Shown: positions 1-8,285 of the stretch, one piece after another
How positions within the stretch are numbered: position 1 is the stretch's first letter
Layout: each line of letters opens with the position of its first letter
Assembly (NCBI GenBank): GCA_020051175.1
Contig: JAGVJJ010000008.1
Location: 1 to 64,000, forward strand
DNA: 64,000 nt
Source of the DNA: Bacteroidia bacterium
GTDB lineage: Bacteria; Bacteroidota; Bacteroidia; 2-12-FULL-35-15
Reading direction: 5' to 3'
Notes under the pieces: model-generated
Told to the model about the DNA's origin: nothing
The model's input: the letters and a program-made list of their open reading frames with translations, nothing else
Database searches by the model: none
Translations under genes and position numbers: made by a program

Positions 1-222
1 TACACGCTGTTACATTGAACGGATTCTTGATTAAGCTGATTTTATTCGTGTTTGGATTACAAATTAATAAGATAACTAACTAGCAACTTGAATTAATTAA
101 TAAAAAAACAATTACTTTTTTCATATTTTACAACTAGCCATCTATAAAAAATTAAAATTGTTTATATACACAATATAAACTGATATTGTGTAAAACTTAC
201 AAAACAAAAATATAATTTTTTT
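1..222. other. AT-rich left edge without a supported gene
   Basis: No convincing coding frame is seen here; all short frames are stop-rich. The only structure is a hairpin, given as its own entry. The stretch lies downstream of the minus-strand recX region, so it may be its 3' trailer plus the 3' end of something that starts outside the window. Confidence 0.4.
167..192. terminator. AT-rich hairpin, possible terminator
   Basis: Two perfect 10-base arms, TACACAATAT and ATATTGTGTA, flank a 6-base loop. The hairpin sits just past the last minus-strand frame of the recX end of the cluster. The stem is AT-only apart from two GC pairs, so it would be weak. Calling it a terminator rests mainly on its position. 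Confidence 0.3.
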
Positions 223-507
223 TTAAACCAGACTTGTAAAAATTGAGTATCTGTAATTTGTCATTTTTCCCTCAAAAGTGAAGCGAACTTTTTGAGGTGT
301 GACTAAATTACATTTTGTACACTGTCGGTTATGTTCTTTATCGCTTTTAAAATGCTTGTACTGCTCCATTATGGGCTTATAAAACCACTCGTCCAAAATG
401 CCTTTATGGTTAGGATAGCTGGGCTTGAGAATCGAATATGGTAAGGCTTTCAAATCTTTTGCCATAATTGATATGTCAGAATGCACTATCTTACTCATTT
501 TTATCAT
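223..507 (-). CDS. small hypothetical protein downstream of recX
   Basis: An open frame of 94 codons starts at the ATG at 507, just after the restored recX stop at 521. The same frame stays open up to 597, but that upstream part overlaps the frameshifted recX tail, so only the shorter version is proposed. A CTKC motif near residue 62 could be half of a metal-binding site. I do not recognise the family, no start signal stands out, and the frame could be spurious. Confidence 0.3.
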   Translation of the reverse strand: MIKMSKIVHSDISIMAKDLKALPYSILKPSYPNHKGILDEWFYKPIMEQYKHFKSDKEHNRQCTKCNLVTPQKVRFTFEGKMTNYRYSIFTSLV

Positions 508-520
508 CAAAGTGTCGAAT

Positions 521-1010
521 TCAATAATTCTGTCCGGTGCGTAATGCATCCCAAACCAAATCTGGTTCAAAACCTCTGGAGACAATGTATTGGGCAATTT
601 TATAATTTCTTACTTCTGCTTTTTTCTCTTTTACTTCTTTTGATTTTTTTTTCGATAAGCTGTTTAAGCGCTGCAATGTATTCCTTATCCGGTATTTCTT
701 CCATTGCCTTTCGTATGCAGTAATCAGAGATTTTTCTTTTTTTTAGTTCTATTTTTATTTTTACTTTTCCCCACTTTTTAATCCTGAATTTGCCTCCGGC
801 ATAGGCTTTTGCAAAACGTTCTTCATTAAGGAAATTTTCCGATATCAAATCTGCAATAATGTTTTCCACCTCGTTGGGATAAAGCCCCCATTCATACAAT
901 TTGTCGCGCATTTCCTGCTGACAACGCTCCTGGTAAGCGCAGGTCTGCTGCGCTTTTATGAGGGCTTGTTGAGGTGTAAGCTTTTTTTTTGGTTTGTTTT
1001 CGTATTCCAT
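521..1010 (-). CDS. recX: Regulatory protein RecX, frameshifted in an A9/T9 run
   Basis: RecX inhibits RecA filament growth in the cytoplasm. The N-terminal 122 codons read as RecX, with the motif FLNEERFAKAYAGGKFR followed by WGKVKIKIELK typical of Bacteroidota members. The unbroken frame stops early at 600 with a low-complexity tail of K, R and S. Removing one base from the nine-T run at 644-652 restores a classic RecX C-terminus, including YKIAQYIVSRGFEPDLVWDA, and ends at 521 for about 162 residues, the normal family length. I infer a one-base insertion in the homopolymer, either a sequencing error or a real frameshift. The gene lies 32 bases behind the DUF58 gene on the same strand and may be the last gene of that operon. 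Confidence 0.85.
644..652. other. nine-T homopolymer at the recX frameshift
   Basis: The run is nine T on the plus strand (A9 in the coding sense). The RecX reading frame is correct upstream in one frame and downstream in another, so the indel must lie at or very near this run. Eight bases would give an intact recX. Confidence 0.7.
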
Positions 1011-1042
1011 ATCTTATAAAACGGAATTTTTGCTGCTATTCA

Positions 1043-2377
1043 TCAAATCATCCCTCTTGCCTTCAGTTCAAGGTACTTGTTGATGGTATTTACCGAAAGG
1101 TTTTTTGGGGCTGTGAGCACACTGTGAATACCGTATTTTTCAAGCTCTTTTACAATCAGCTTTTTTTCATAGGAAAGTTTTTCGGCAATGATTTTATTAT
1201 AAACATCTTCCGTAGTTATGGCCGGTTGTTCCAGAAAGGCCTTCAATTCCGTATTCTCAAAGAATATAACTACCAGCAAATGATCCTTGGCAAGCCTGCG
1301 TAGATATTTGAGCTGGCGGTGCAGACCAGAAAGGCTTTCAAAGTTTGTATACAGCAGCAAAAGGCTACGCTGAGTAATTTTGGATTTTACATTGGCATAC
1401 AGCTTTTCAAAATCAGTTTCAAGGTACCCGGTTTTCTGGTTATACAAAAGTTCAAGTATTTTCTGCAACTGTGCAGCTTTCCTGTCGGCAGGCAATATGG
1501 ATTGTACCTTATGCGAAAAGGTAATTATTCCCGCCTTATCCTGCTTTATCATAGCAATGTTGGAGATGACAAGACTGGCGTTAATTGCATAATCCAGTAG
1601 ACTTAGTCCCTCAAAAGGCATTCTCATGACCCTTCCCATATCAATAACAGAATAAACCTGCTGTGACTTTTCATCCTGGTACTGATTGGTCATCAGGCGG
1701 TTCCTGCGCGCTGTGGCTTTCCAGTTTATTGTCCTGAATTCATCACCGGGTACATATTCTTTTATCTGGTCAAACTCAGCGTTGTTACCGATTCTACGTA
1801 TTTTTTTTATTCCTGCATTTGTAAGGTAGTTGGAAATGGCCAACAACTCGTATTTACGCATTTGTAAGAAAGACGGATATACCGGTACAAGTGCATCCTG
1901 GGAAAAGGAATAGCGCCTTTGTACAAAACCAATCGGACTTTTTACAAATATATTTAAGGCCCCGAAACTATATTCTCCACGTTTTAGCGGATGTACATTG
2001 TATTCCAGGGTTTTGTTTTTTCCAGGGGCTATATTCAATTGAAATTCGGTATCGCGGGCCTGGAACTGGAACGGAAGCTCATCAATTACATTGAGGCGTA
2101 CAGGAAAGAGATAGCGGTTCTCAATAAATATCTGTATGGGATTGTCATCACCATTGGATAGTTTGTCAAACGTGTCGCGTCTTCCGAAAATACCATTTTT
2201 ATTGGCGTAGAGTATGATTGTGTCAATAAAGAGGAGTACCACAATCAATAATAAGCCGTATTCGCCAATAGGTTCAAAAGATGTAAAGAAAAAGCCTGTT
2301 ACAAGCAAAATCACTTCTGCTGCAACTACATAGTAGAGCAGGTTATTGAAGTAGAATGTTTTAAAGAAGGCTTTCAT
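1043..2377 (-). CDS. DUF58 domain protein of the MoxR cluster
   Basis: This 444-residue protein has two membrane segments near residues 12-55, a beta-rich middle part and the DUF58 signature GDEFRTINWKATAR starting at residue 211. A von Willebrand A-like region follows, with VIDMGR near residue 245 in place of the usual MIDAS start. DUF58 proteins are standard partners of MoxR AAA ATPases, and this gene follows moxR here with a 146-base gap filled by an intergenic repeat. In the family it is taken to be a membrane-anchored partner or substrate of the ATPase, possibly in metal insertion or envelope stress. The precise role here is unknown. Confidence 0.88.
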   Translation of the reverse strand: MKAFFKTFYFNNLLYYVVAAEVILLVTGFFFTSFEPIGEYGLLLIVVLLFIDTIILYANKNGIFGRRDTFDKLSNGDDNPIQIFIENRYLFPVRLNVIDELPFQFQARDTEFQLNIAPGKNKTLEYNVHPLKRGEYSFGALNIFVKSPIGFVQRRYSFSQDALVPVYPSFLQMRKYELLAISNYLTNAGIKKIRRIGNNAEFDQIKEYVPGDEFRTINWKATARRNRLMTNQYQDEKSQQVYSVIDMGRVMRMPFEGLSLLDYAINASLVISNIAMIKQDKAGIITFSHKVQSILPADRKAAQLQKILELLYNQKTGYLETDFEKLYANVKSKITQRSLLLLYTNFESLSGLHRQLKYLRRLAKDHLLVVIFFENTELKAFLEQPAITTEDVYNKIIAEKLSYEKKLIVKELEKYGIHSVLTAPKNLSVNTINKYLELKARGMI

Positions 2378-2380
2378 TTA

Positions 2381-2480
2381 GTTACGGATAAACGAATGGT
2401 TGCGAATTTACGAATCTGTGTTTATTCAATTATCAAATTGTGTTTTTGCTTACTGCCTATTGCAGCTGGCGTAATCGTTC
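2381..2480. repeat. intergenic short-word repeat (TACGAAT / ACTGCC type)
   Basis: The block around 2381-2419 contains ACGAATGG and GCGAATTTACGAATC. It is nearly identical to a block at 58436-58473, 56 kb away. Both are followed by words of the type CTACTGCC/TTACTGCC. The stretch fills the gap between the MoxR and DUF58 genes. Confidence 0.6.
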
Positions 2481-2523
2481 AATTGCCAAATGTTGATCAG
2501 GAACGCTATCTCCGGGCCACCGA

Positions 2524-3501
2524 CTATCTGGGTATTTCAATCTGTTCAACAATCTGCTTTATAATGTCTGTTGTTGCTATGCCTTCCATTTCTTTTTCCG
2601 GGGTAAGTAATACCCTGTGTTTGAGCACATGTGGTGCAACAAATTTAACATCATCAGGCAGCACAAAATCCCTACCCCGAATAGCTGCTATTGCTTTAGA
2701 TGTTGAAAGTATTGCCAGTGAAGCCCTTGGTGAAGCCCCAAGGTATAAGGCCGAATTGTTGCGTGTCTGGTTCACAATTTTAGCGATGTAGGCAATAAGA
2801 TTGCTGTCGATATGAAGTTCACTCACATTGGACCGGAAACTCTTTATATCGGAAGCGTTGATTACGGATAATACGCTGCTTAAATCAACCGTATTTTTTC
2901 GCGAATGATATTCAGTAAGGATCTTTGTCTCTTCCTCTATTGTTGGATAATTTACTTCTATCTTAAAGATGAACCTGTCGAGCTGTGCTTCGGGAAGCCT
3001 GTATGTCCCTTCCTGTTCTATGGGGTTTTGTGTGGCAAGAACAATAAAGGGTGCTGTAAGCGTATAGGTTTTACCATCAGCAGTTATCTGCCGCTCTTCC
3101 ATCGCCTCAAATAACGCGGATTGTGTTTTTGCCGGTGCACGGTTGATCTCGTCAATCAGAACAATGTTGGAGAACAGTGGTCCTTTTTTAAACTCAAACT
3201 CTGATGTTTTGAGGTTAAAAATACTTGTGCCAATAATGTCTGAAGGCATGAGATCGGGTGTAAACTGTATCCTGGAAAAATTTACTGACATTGTTCTGGA
3301 AAGCAATTTCGCAGTCAGTGTTTTAGCAACTCCGGGAACACCCTCTATAAGTACATGGCCATCGGCTAGTATGGCTGCAATAAGCAGCTCTATCATTTCA
3401 TCCTGGCCAACAATAATTTTGTTGATTTCAGTTTTTATGTTTACTACAGCCTGTTGGAGATTGCCCAGGTCAAGCCGGTTTCTGAAAAGTTGTTCTTCCA
3501 T
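2524..3501 (-). CDS. MoxR-family AAA ATPase
   Basis: At 325 residues this has the usual MoxR length. Walker A is EGVPGVAKT at 53-61, Walker B is NIVLIDEIN at 112-120, followed by RAPAKTQSALFEAMEE. Sensor 1 is ATQNPIEQEG and the arginine region PEAQLDRFIFK is near 170-180. MoxR proteins are cytoplasmic chaperone-like ATPases that work with vWA/DUF58 partners to mature metalloproteins or remodel envelope complexes. It stands between the DUF4350 gene upstream and the DUF58 gene downstream, the conserved Bacteroidota order. The true substrate cannot be read from the sequence. Confidence 0.95.
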   Translation of the reverse strand: MEEQLFRNRLDLGNLQQAVVNIKTEINKIIVGQDEMIELLIAAILADGHVLIEGVPGVAKTLTAKLLSRTMSVNFSRIQFTPDLMPSDIIGTSIFNLKTSEFEFKKGPLFSNIVLIDEINRAPAKTQSALFEAMEERQITADGKTYTLTAPFIVLATQNPIEQEGTYRLPEAQLDRFIFKIEVNYPTIEEETKILTEYHSRKNTVDLSSVLSVINASDIKSFRSNVSELHIDSNLIAYIAKIVNQTRNNSALYLGASPRASLAILSTSKAIAAIRGRDFVLPDDVKFVAPHVLKHRVLLTPEKEMEGIATTDIIKQIVEQIEIPR

Positions 3502-3558
3502 GGTTTTTAATTTGCGGGTTACAAATATTATATGAATTCTTTAGCAATATTGAAGTTG

Positions 3559-4782
3559 TTATCGTTTGTTTTGTTTGTGAAAATCTTCTATCAGCCTGTT
3601 TAGTTTAAGCAATTCTTCCTGGGTAACTGATGCCCTGGCACTAATTTCAGAAATATAATAAAACAATTGGTGAATGGTTTCCTGTTTTATACCTGAAAGG
3701 TTGGATATGCGTTCAATGAACGGATCGTCAAAAAGAATTGTTTTTGTTTGAAAAGCCGTGCGGATATATTCCAGGAAATAAGTAATTTTTTTATCGGCAA
3801 CATTTTTATGATCACCGGTCTGGTAATATAAAGTACCCACTGTATCAACAAATTGTAAGCTGGTATTTTTAAAGGGCTCAATAACTGGTATAATACGTTG
3901 CTTACGTTTTGCGCCAAAGATCATAAACAGGATGAGAGATAAAATGAGAAGGTAATATGCACGTAATAAGCTGCTGTTATTAAATATAACCCTTAAAGGG
4001 CTTTCATTTTTAACATTTCCGGCCTTGTAAAATTCATCCCATAATATGGGTTGTGCCGGCAGGTGTGACAAAGCTTTATATACATAATTATAGTTGCTTC
4101 CTACAAAGTGGTAATTGGTAAACACTTCCGGCAATGTGCTGATGAAAATGGTTCCTTTGCCCATTGTAATCTTAATAAAGTTTATTTGATTTTTATGGTC
4201 ATTACCGATGGCTGTTGTTTGGGCCGTGTCGAACGACTTGAACCAGGCGCCATCAACTCCTTTTGTATAAGAATAACCACCAGGTTCTTTTAATTTAGGA
4301 TTCATGAAGTTTACAGTCACAGTATCGCGTTTGTAATTGAGCCCAGTAAAAGCTGTGTCTTTAACATCAAAGTCGAAGAGCGCAAAATGCTTGTCAATAT
4401 TGATTTTTAAACTGTCTTCAAATTTTCCGGAAAAAGCATTTGCAGCAACAAACAAAGTGTTGCCCCGGCTTACGAATTTGAATAATTCACGTGTGTCCAA
4501 TGAATCCGGTGCAAATTCATCATTAATAATAATATAATTATAGCCTTTGTAAGAGGTGTTTTTTAATGTGTTGTAAATGGGTGTTTCACAAGTCCTGATT
4601 ATTTGGCCTGGGAAAATTTCGGGCAACATTGAATATATTGCAGACGTTCCGAAAGGGATCTTGTCCTTTTTGCCATACGTCTGTGTCCAGTCAATCGGTT
4701 TTGGGGTATACACCTGGATCAGGACAAGCACCGTAAAACAAAGGGTGAGAAAAAAAATGTATATTTTATTTCCTTTCAGCAT
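3559..4782 (-). CDS. DUF4350 domain membrane protein
   Basis: This is a 407-residue protein with an N-terminal signal anchor (about 7-24), a roughly 240-residue periplasmic domain containing FGTSAIYSMLPEIFP (typical of DUF4350), one membrane helix near 272-290 and a soluble tail. The start ATG shares one base with the stop of the DUF4129 gene (TAATG at 4780-4784), so the two are probably translationally coupled. DUF4350 proteins occur with MoxR/DUF58 genes, and their biochemical function is not established. Confidence 0.85.
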   Translation of the reverse strand: MLKGNKIYIFFLTLCFTVLVLIQVYTPKPIDWTQTYGKKDKIPFGTSAIYSMLPEIFPGQIIRTCETPIYNTLKNTSYKGYNYIIINDEFAPDSLDTRELFKFVSRGNTLFVAANAFSGKFEDSLKINIDKHFALFDFDVKDTAFTGLNYKRDTVTVNFMNPKLKEPGGYSYTKGVDGAWFKSFDTAQTTAIGNDHKNQINFIKITMGKGTIFISTLPEVFTNYHFVGSNYNYVYKALSHLPAQPILWDEFYKAGNVKNESPLRVIFNNSSLLRAYYLLILSLILFMIFGAKRKQRIIPVIEPFKNTSLQFVDTVGTLYYQTGDHKNVADKKITYFLEYIRTAFQTKTILFDDPFIERISNLSGIKQETIHQLFYYISEISARASVTQEELLKLNRLIEDFHKQNKR

Positions 4783-5510
4783 TATACTTTCAGGGTATTG
4801 AATTTGGCCAAAACGGTATTAAAATTGGTTTCATCTATATCGAAATTCCCATACCAGATATGTTCATACAAAAATGCAAGCTCTTTGAAGCTTTTGCTGT
4901 AGCTTGAATTGGAGAGTTCTATAAAATAATCGTTGTTTGTTTTGTCAATCTTCCAGGTAATCAGGTTTTTGTCCGCAAGCTCTTTTAACAGTTTTAAAAA
5001 ATTGAGTCTTACTGCTTTCCTGTAATCTTTTTCAGTAATTGCAGAGGCAATCAAATCATTAAAGTTTATTTTATGGATATCTTCTTCCAGTTCCTGAAAG
5101 TTAACGGATAACGATGCACTTTTGCCATAAAAGAGCGCGCGTATATTGTTTTTTAGAAGTAGCAGAACAACAATTACAATTGCTGCGCCAACAAATATGT
5201 AATAAGAAACGTTAATGGTCAACCGACCGCCTTCAGTGGAAGATACATCATCAAAAAGGCTTGCAACCCAGGCCCAGAAACGATCCCACCAGTTTGGGGA
5301 AGGCAATTCCTTACGATCGTATTTGTAATCAGGGTCGTTTAACAAATCCTTCTGTGTGCCGGCATCGGGTTTTCTTACTTCAATTGCAGATGAATCAATC
5401 GCTACTGCCGTAAAAACTTTCGCAGAATCCGTGCAGTATACATCGGTAAAATGCAAAAGAAAAACAGAAAGTGTAAATAGAAAATAGCGCTTAATATTGC
5501 TGTTCCACAT
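4782..5510 (-). CDS. DUF4129 domain membrane protein
   Basis: The 242-residue protein has an N-terminal hydrophobic segment (signal), a periplasmic linker rich in W, P and D, one membrane helix near 100-122 and a C-terminal cytoplasmic domain. That domain has AVRLNFLKLLKELADKNLI and a terminal YEHIWYGNFDI motif, as in DUF4129. Its start overlaps the end of the upstream membrane-protein gene by 20 bases, and its stop overlaps the DUF4350 start by one base. DUF4129 domains recur beside transglutaminase and MoxR genes. The function is unknown but the cluster membership is firm. Confidence 0.82.
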   Translation of the reverse strand: MWNSNIKRYFLFTLSVFLLHFTDVYCTDSAKVFTAVAIDSSAIEVRKPDAGTQKDLLNDPDYKYDRKELPSPNWWDRFWAWVASLFDDVSSTEGGRLTINVSYYIFVGAAIVIVVLLLLKNNIRALFYGKSASLSVNFQELEEDIHKINFNDLIASAITEKDYRKAVRLNFLKLLKELADKNLITWKIDKTNNDYFIELSNSSYSKSFKELAFLYEHIWYGNFDIDETNFNTVLAKFNTLKV

Positions 5511-6456
5511 TGGTATCTGCTGTATTTCCTATTTCGTCAATTCTTGAAAGTAATCCTGCTCCGTCCTTACGTTCAGCAAGGCTATAATAATGAAAACCAC
5601 TCAATATATGTATGATTGAGAATACAATGGTTGCAAGAAATGTACACACAGCTGTTATTATAACAAAAGGGGCTGAGCTTCCCGGATCTTCCAAATTACC
5701 TCTCACATGACTAAAAGTAATTACAAGCTGGTAAACTATCTGTGGTAGTGAAAAGATGATTACCAATACATAAAGTGCGATAACAGCACAGAACATGATT
5801 AGCCAGGTCCACCAATAGTTGCCACGCATCAGCTCCAGCGACCTTTTGATAGCTGAAACCCCGGTTTTCTTTTCAAGCATGGCTGCGAGATAAACGGCAG
5901 AGGAAAGCCAGACCAGGTTGGGCAATAAGATAGCAATACCAGCCAGGAGCATGAGGTAATAACCAATAATCAATACAAGCAGTTTGCTTGAGATTACTAC
6001 ATAGCTAATTCCGGCAAATATAGCGATGATGGGGGCAAACATCAGTAGCAATACAATAAGTGTAATAAAAAGTTTGCCTATGTTTTTAAACACTAGGTTC
6101 CCCACCTCACTGGTTTTAAAATTTCCAGGGCCGCGCTCTGAATACAGTATCATATATGCAAAACACGTGCTGGCAGAAACAATAGTTGCGAGAATAGCAA
6201 ATGCTATATAAATAAAAAAAATGATTCCATAACGTCCATAACCAAAATCTTCTATTGAAAGGCTTCTTAGCATTCCAAGCGTATAAGCCTGGTTTACCCC
6301 TGCAGCAATGGCGCTTATTAATATGAAAGGGCCGGCAATTAAAATTAATGTGCCGAAAAAATGTTTAAAATTCTGACGGATGAATTTCACGGTCACATTA
6401 AATGTTTCGCCAAAATCACGATCTTGTCTGAAGTTTATTTTTTCCTCTGTAAGCAT
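5491..6456 (-). CDS. multi-pass membrane protein of the MoxR cluster
   Basis: A 321-residue protein with about six hydrophobic segments and a short charged N-terminus. A conserved start, FRQDRDFGETFNVTVKFIRQNF, is characteristic of a Bacteroidota family always found beside SpoIIM-like and DUF4129 genes. No catalytic motif is seen. It lies 19 bases after the SpoIIM-like gene and overlaps the DUF4129 gene. I know the family by context only and assign no function. Confidence 0.8.
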   Translation of the reverse strand: MLTEEKINFRQDRDFGETFNVTVKFIRQNFKHFFGTLILIAGPFILISAIAAGVNQAYTLGMLRSLSIEDFGYGRYGIIFFIYIAFAILATIVSASTCFAYMILYSERGPGNFKTSEVGNLVFKNIGKLFITLIVLLLMFAPIIAIFAGISYVVISSKLLVLIIGYYLMLLAGIAILLPNLVWLSSAVYLAAMLEKKTGVSAIKRSLELMRGNYWWTWLIMFCAVIALYVLVIIFSLPQIVYQLVITFSHVRGNLEDPGSSAPFVIITAVCTFLATIVFSIIHILSGFHYYSLAERKDGAGLLSRIDEIGNTADTNVEQQY

Positions 6457-6475
6457 TTATTATCGGGTTAATTAT

Positions 6476-7435
6476 TTAAGAATCTTGTTTTCTGTTTAAT
6501 AAAATTGGATAAATAACGAAATACCATATTAAAAAAGCCAATGAACCAATGATGATAAATAAACTTAGCCATAATGGCATTTGTGCATATCGTGTCACGA
6601 AGCTTTCCAGGAATCCTGCAGCAATAAATATGGGTACGAGACCGATAACAATTTTAACGCCTTGCTTTGCACCCTGTATAAAAGAAACTCCCCGCGAATA
6701 GGTGCCGGGGAAAAGAATGCTGTTGCCCATTACCAGTCCGGCACAGCCGGAAATGACGATTGCTGCAATTTCCAGCGTACCATGAATCCATATTACAAGC
6801 ATAGCAGGCAATAAAACTCCTTTGGAATAGAACAGGTATTGAAAGGCACCCAGCATAACCCCATTGTAAAAAAGCACCACGCCTGTTCCAAATGAAAATA
6901 TCAAACCCAGAACGAAGCAAACAAATGCCACCCGGATATTGTTAAGCGTAATGCCCAAAAACATATGGACCTGGTTCATGCTTTTATAAACGGCTGTGGG
7001 TTCTCCATTTTCAATATTTTCAAGGGTCATATTTACATAGCTGTCACCGAGGATAAGCCGTACAAAGGAATCGTCATAGGCAGATGAAACAATTCCTATA
7101 AGCATTGCTATAAAAAAAATAAGAAATGAATAGAGCAGCTCTTTGTGGGATTTTTTAAACAAATACGGCAGCTCATATTTCCAAAACGTAATGATGCGGC
7201 TTTTTTTCTCCTTTTTGTTTTTATATATTTCCTGGTGTACACGTGCCGCAACGGCATTCAGGTATTGTGTTGTTTTTGATTTTGGAAAATGAGTTTTGGA
7301 GTAAGATAAATCGTCTGTTATCTGTATGAACAGATCAGCCATCACATCCGGGTCGGAATTTCCTTTGGTTGAAATAAGAGTTTCAAATTGCTGCCATTTT
7401 TCAGCATTTTGATTGAGAAAGGATATTTCTTTCAC
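6476..7435 (-). CDS. SpoIIM (stage II sporulation M) family membrane protein
   Basis: The 319-residue protein has a soluble helical N-terminus and five to six membrane segments. Its C-terminal half carries FIQGAKQGVKIVIGLVPIF and FLESFVTR, hallmarks of the SpoIIM/DUF95 family. I chose the GTG at 7435 because homologues start with a KExSFLxQN-type sequence. The frame is open to 7639, but that extension would overlap the divergent RDD gene and reads as low-complexity sequence. The family is widespread in non-spore-formers, so no sporulation role is implied. The gene leads the minus-strand MoxR cluster. Confidence 0.85.
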   Translation of the reverse strand: MKEISFLNQNAEKWQQFETLISTKGNSDPDVMADLFIQITDDLSYSKTHFPKSKTTQYLNAVAARVHQEIYKNKKEKKSRIITFWKYELPYLFKKSHKELLYSFLIFFIAMLIGIVSSAYDDSFVRLILGDSYVNMTLENIENGEPTAVYKSMNQVHMFLGITLNNIRVAFVCFVLGLIFSFGTGVVLFYNGVMLGAFQYLFYSKGVLLPAMLVIWIHGTLEIAAIVISGCAGLVMGNSILFPGTYSRGVSFIQGAKQGVKIVIGLVPIFIAAGFLESFVTRYAQMPLWLSLFIIIGSLAFLIWYFVIYPILLNRKQDS

Positions 7436-7453
7436 AGTTTGGTATATTGTACA

Positions 7454-7487
7454 TTTGTAAATGTATAAAAAAACTAAAATAGTTTTG
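7454..7487 (+). promoter_or_regulatory. Bacteroidota-type promoter of the RDD gene
   Basis: A -7 box TAGTTTTG (7480-7487) matches TAnnTTTG exactly. TTTG at 7454-7457 lies 22 bases upstream as a -33 element. The predicted start near 7495 leaves a leader of about 70 bases. The -7 box also overlaps the palindrome AAACTA-AAA-TAGTTT. Confidence 0.45.
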
Positions 7488-7565
7488 AGCTTAAGGCTAA
7501 AAAGTTTAATTTTAAAGATGCTTTTAAGCAGGTACAAAAAATAAAACAGTTTTTTACTTCCACAA

Positions 7566-8285
7566 ATGGCCAATATCCGGGTTGAAACCACACAGAATGT
7601 AGATATACAATACGAAGTAGCAAGTATTGGCGACCGCATCCTTGCAACGCTGCTTGATTATTTATTTTTTCTTGCGTACAGTGTGCTTATTCTCATTTTT
7701 CTTGCTTTGGAGAATGGTTATGGGAAGAATACCTGGGTTGTAATAACAGTTTGCTCATTGCCTATTTTGCTTTATGATTTGTGCTGTGAAGTATTTTTCC
7801 AAGGCAAATCATTTGGCAAAATGATAATGAATATAAAAGTTGTGAAGCTTGACGGGACCCAGGCTAATTTTGGAGCTTACCTTATACGATGGCTGTTGAG
7901 AATAATAGACATGAGATTGTTCAGCGGTGTTGTGGCTCTGGTTGCCGTTCTAATAAATGGTAAGGGACAGCGTATAGGAGATATGGCAGCAGGAACCACG
8001 GTGATTAAATTGAAGCAAAAAGTGCATTTGCGGGATACCATTCTGAATAAAATTGCACCTGATTATACACTTGTATTTCCTCAGGTTTCAAGGCTTTCCG
8101 ATTCGGATATCGCAATTATTAAAGATGTTATGAAGGTTTGCCTCAGGACCAATAATTATGAAGCGGTAGAAAAGCTGGCTTTAAAAACAAAAGAAACGAT
8201 GGGTGTAACGGTAAACATGCCTCATGTACAATTTCTTGCTACTGTTGTTCAGGATTATACCTATTACGGCAGCCAGAATCAGTAA
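7566..8285 (+). CDS. RDD family membrane protein
   Basis: In this 239-residue protein the N-terminal part has VASIGDRILATLLDY (R and D of the RDD motif), two membrane segments near 30-75, then FFQGKSFGKMIMNIKVV and a third hydrophobic region with RIGDMAAGT. About 80 cytoplasmic residues follow. RDD proteins are small membrane proteins, some linked to ion or proton exchange. This form with a soluble tail is the standard divergent neighbour of the SpoIIM/MoxR cluster in Bacteroidota. Its last 7 bases overlap the convergent peptidase gene. Confidence 0.88.
   Translation: MANIRVETTQNVDIQYEVASIGDRILATLLDYLFFLAYSVLILIFLALENGYGKNTWVVITVCSLPILLYDLCCEVFFQGKSFGKMIMNIKVVKLDGTQANFGAYLIRWLLRIIDMRLFSGVVALVAVLINGKGQRIGDMAAGTTVIKLKQKVHLRDTILNKIAPDYTLVFPQVSRLSDSDIAIIKDVMKVCLRTNNYEAVEKLALKTKETMGVTVNMPHVQFLATVVQDYTYYGSQNQ

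Noticed and set aside
223-597. Full 124-codon frame as a separate gene
   Set aside because: Its first 30 codons overlap the restored recX tail in another frame; only the part from 507 is kept, at low confidence.
6476-7435. SpoIIM homology as evidence for sporulation
   Set aside because: The family is common in non-sporulating Bacteroidota beside MoxR genes; no other sporulation gene is present.
6476-7639. A longer SpoIIM-family start at 7639
   Set aside because: The added 68 codons are low-complexity and overlap the well-supported divergent RDD gene and its promoter. The GTG at 7435 fits homologues.
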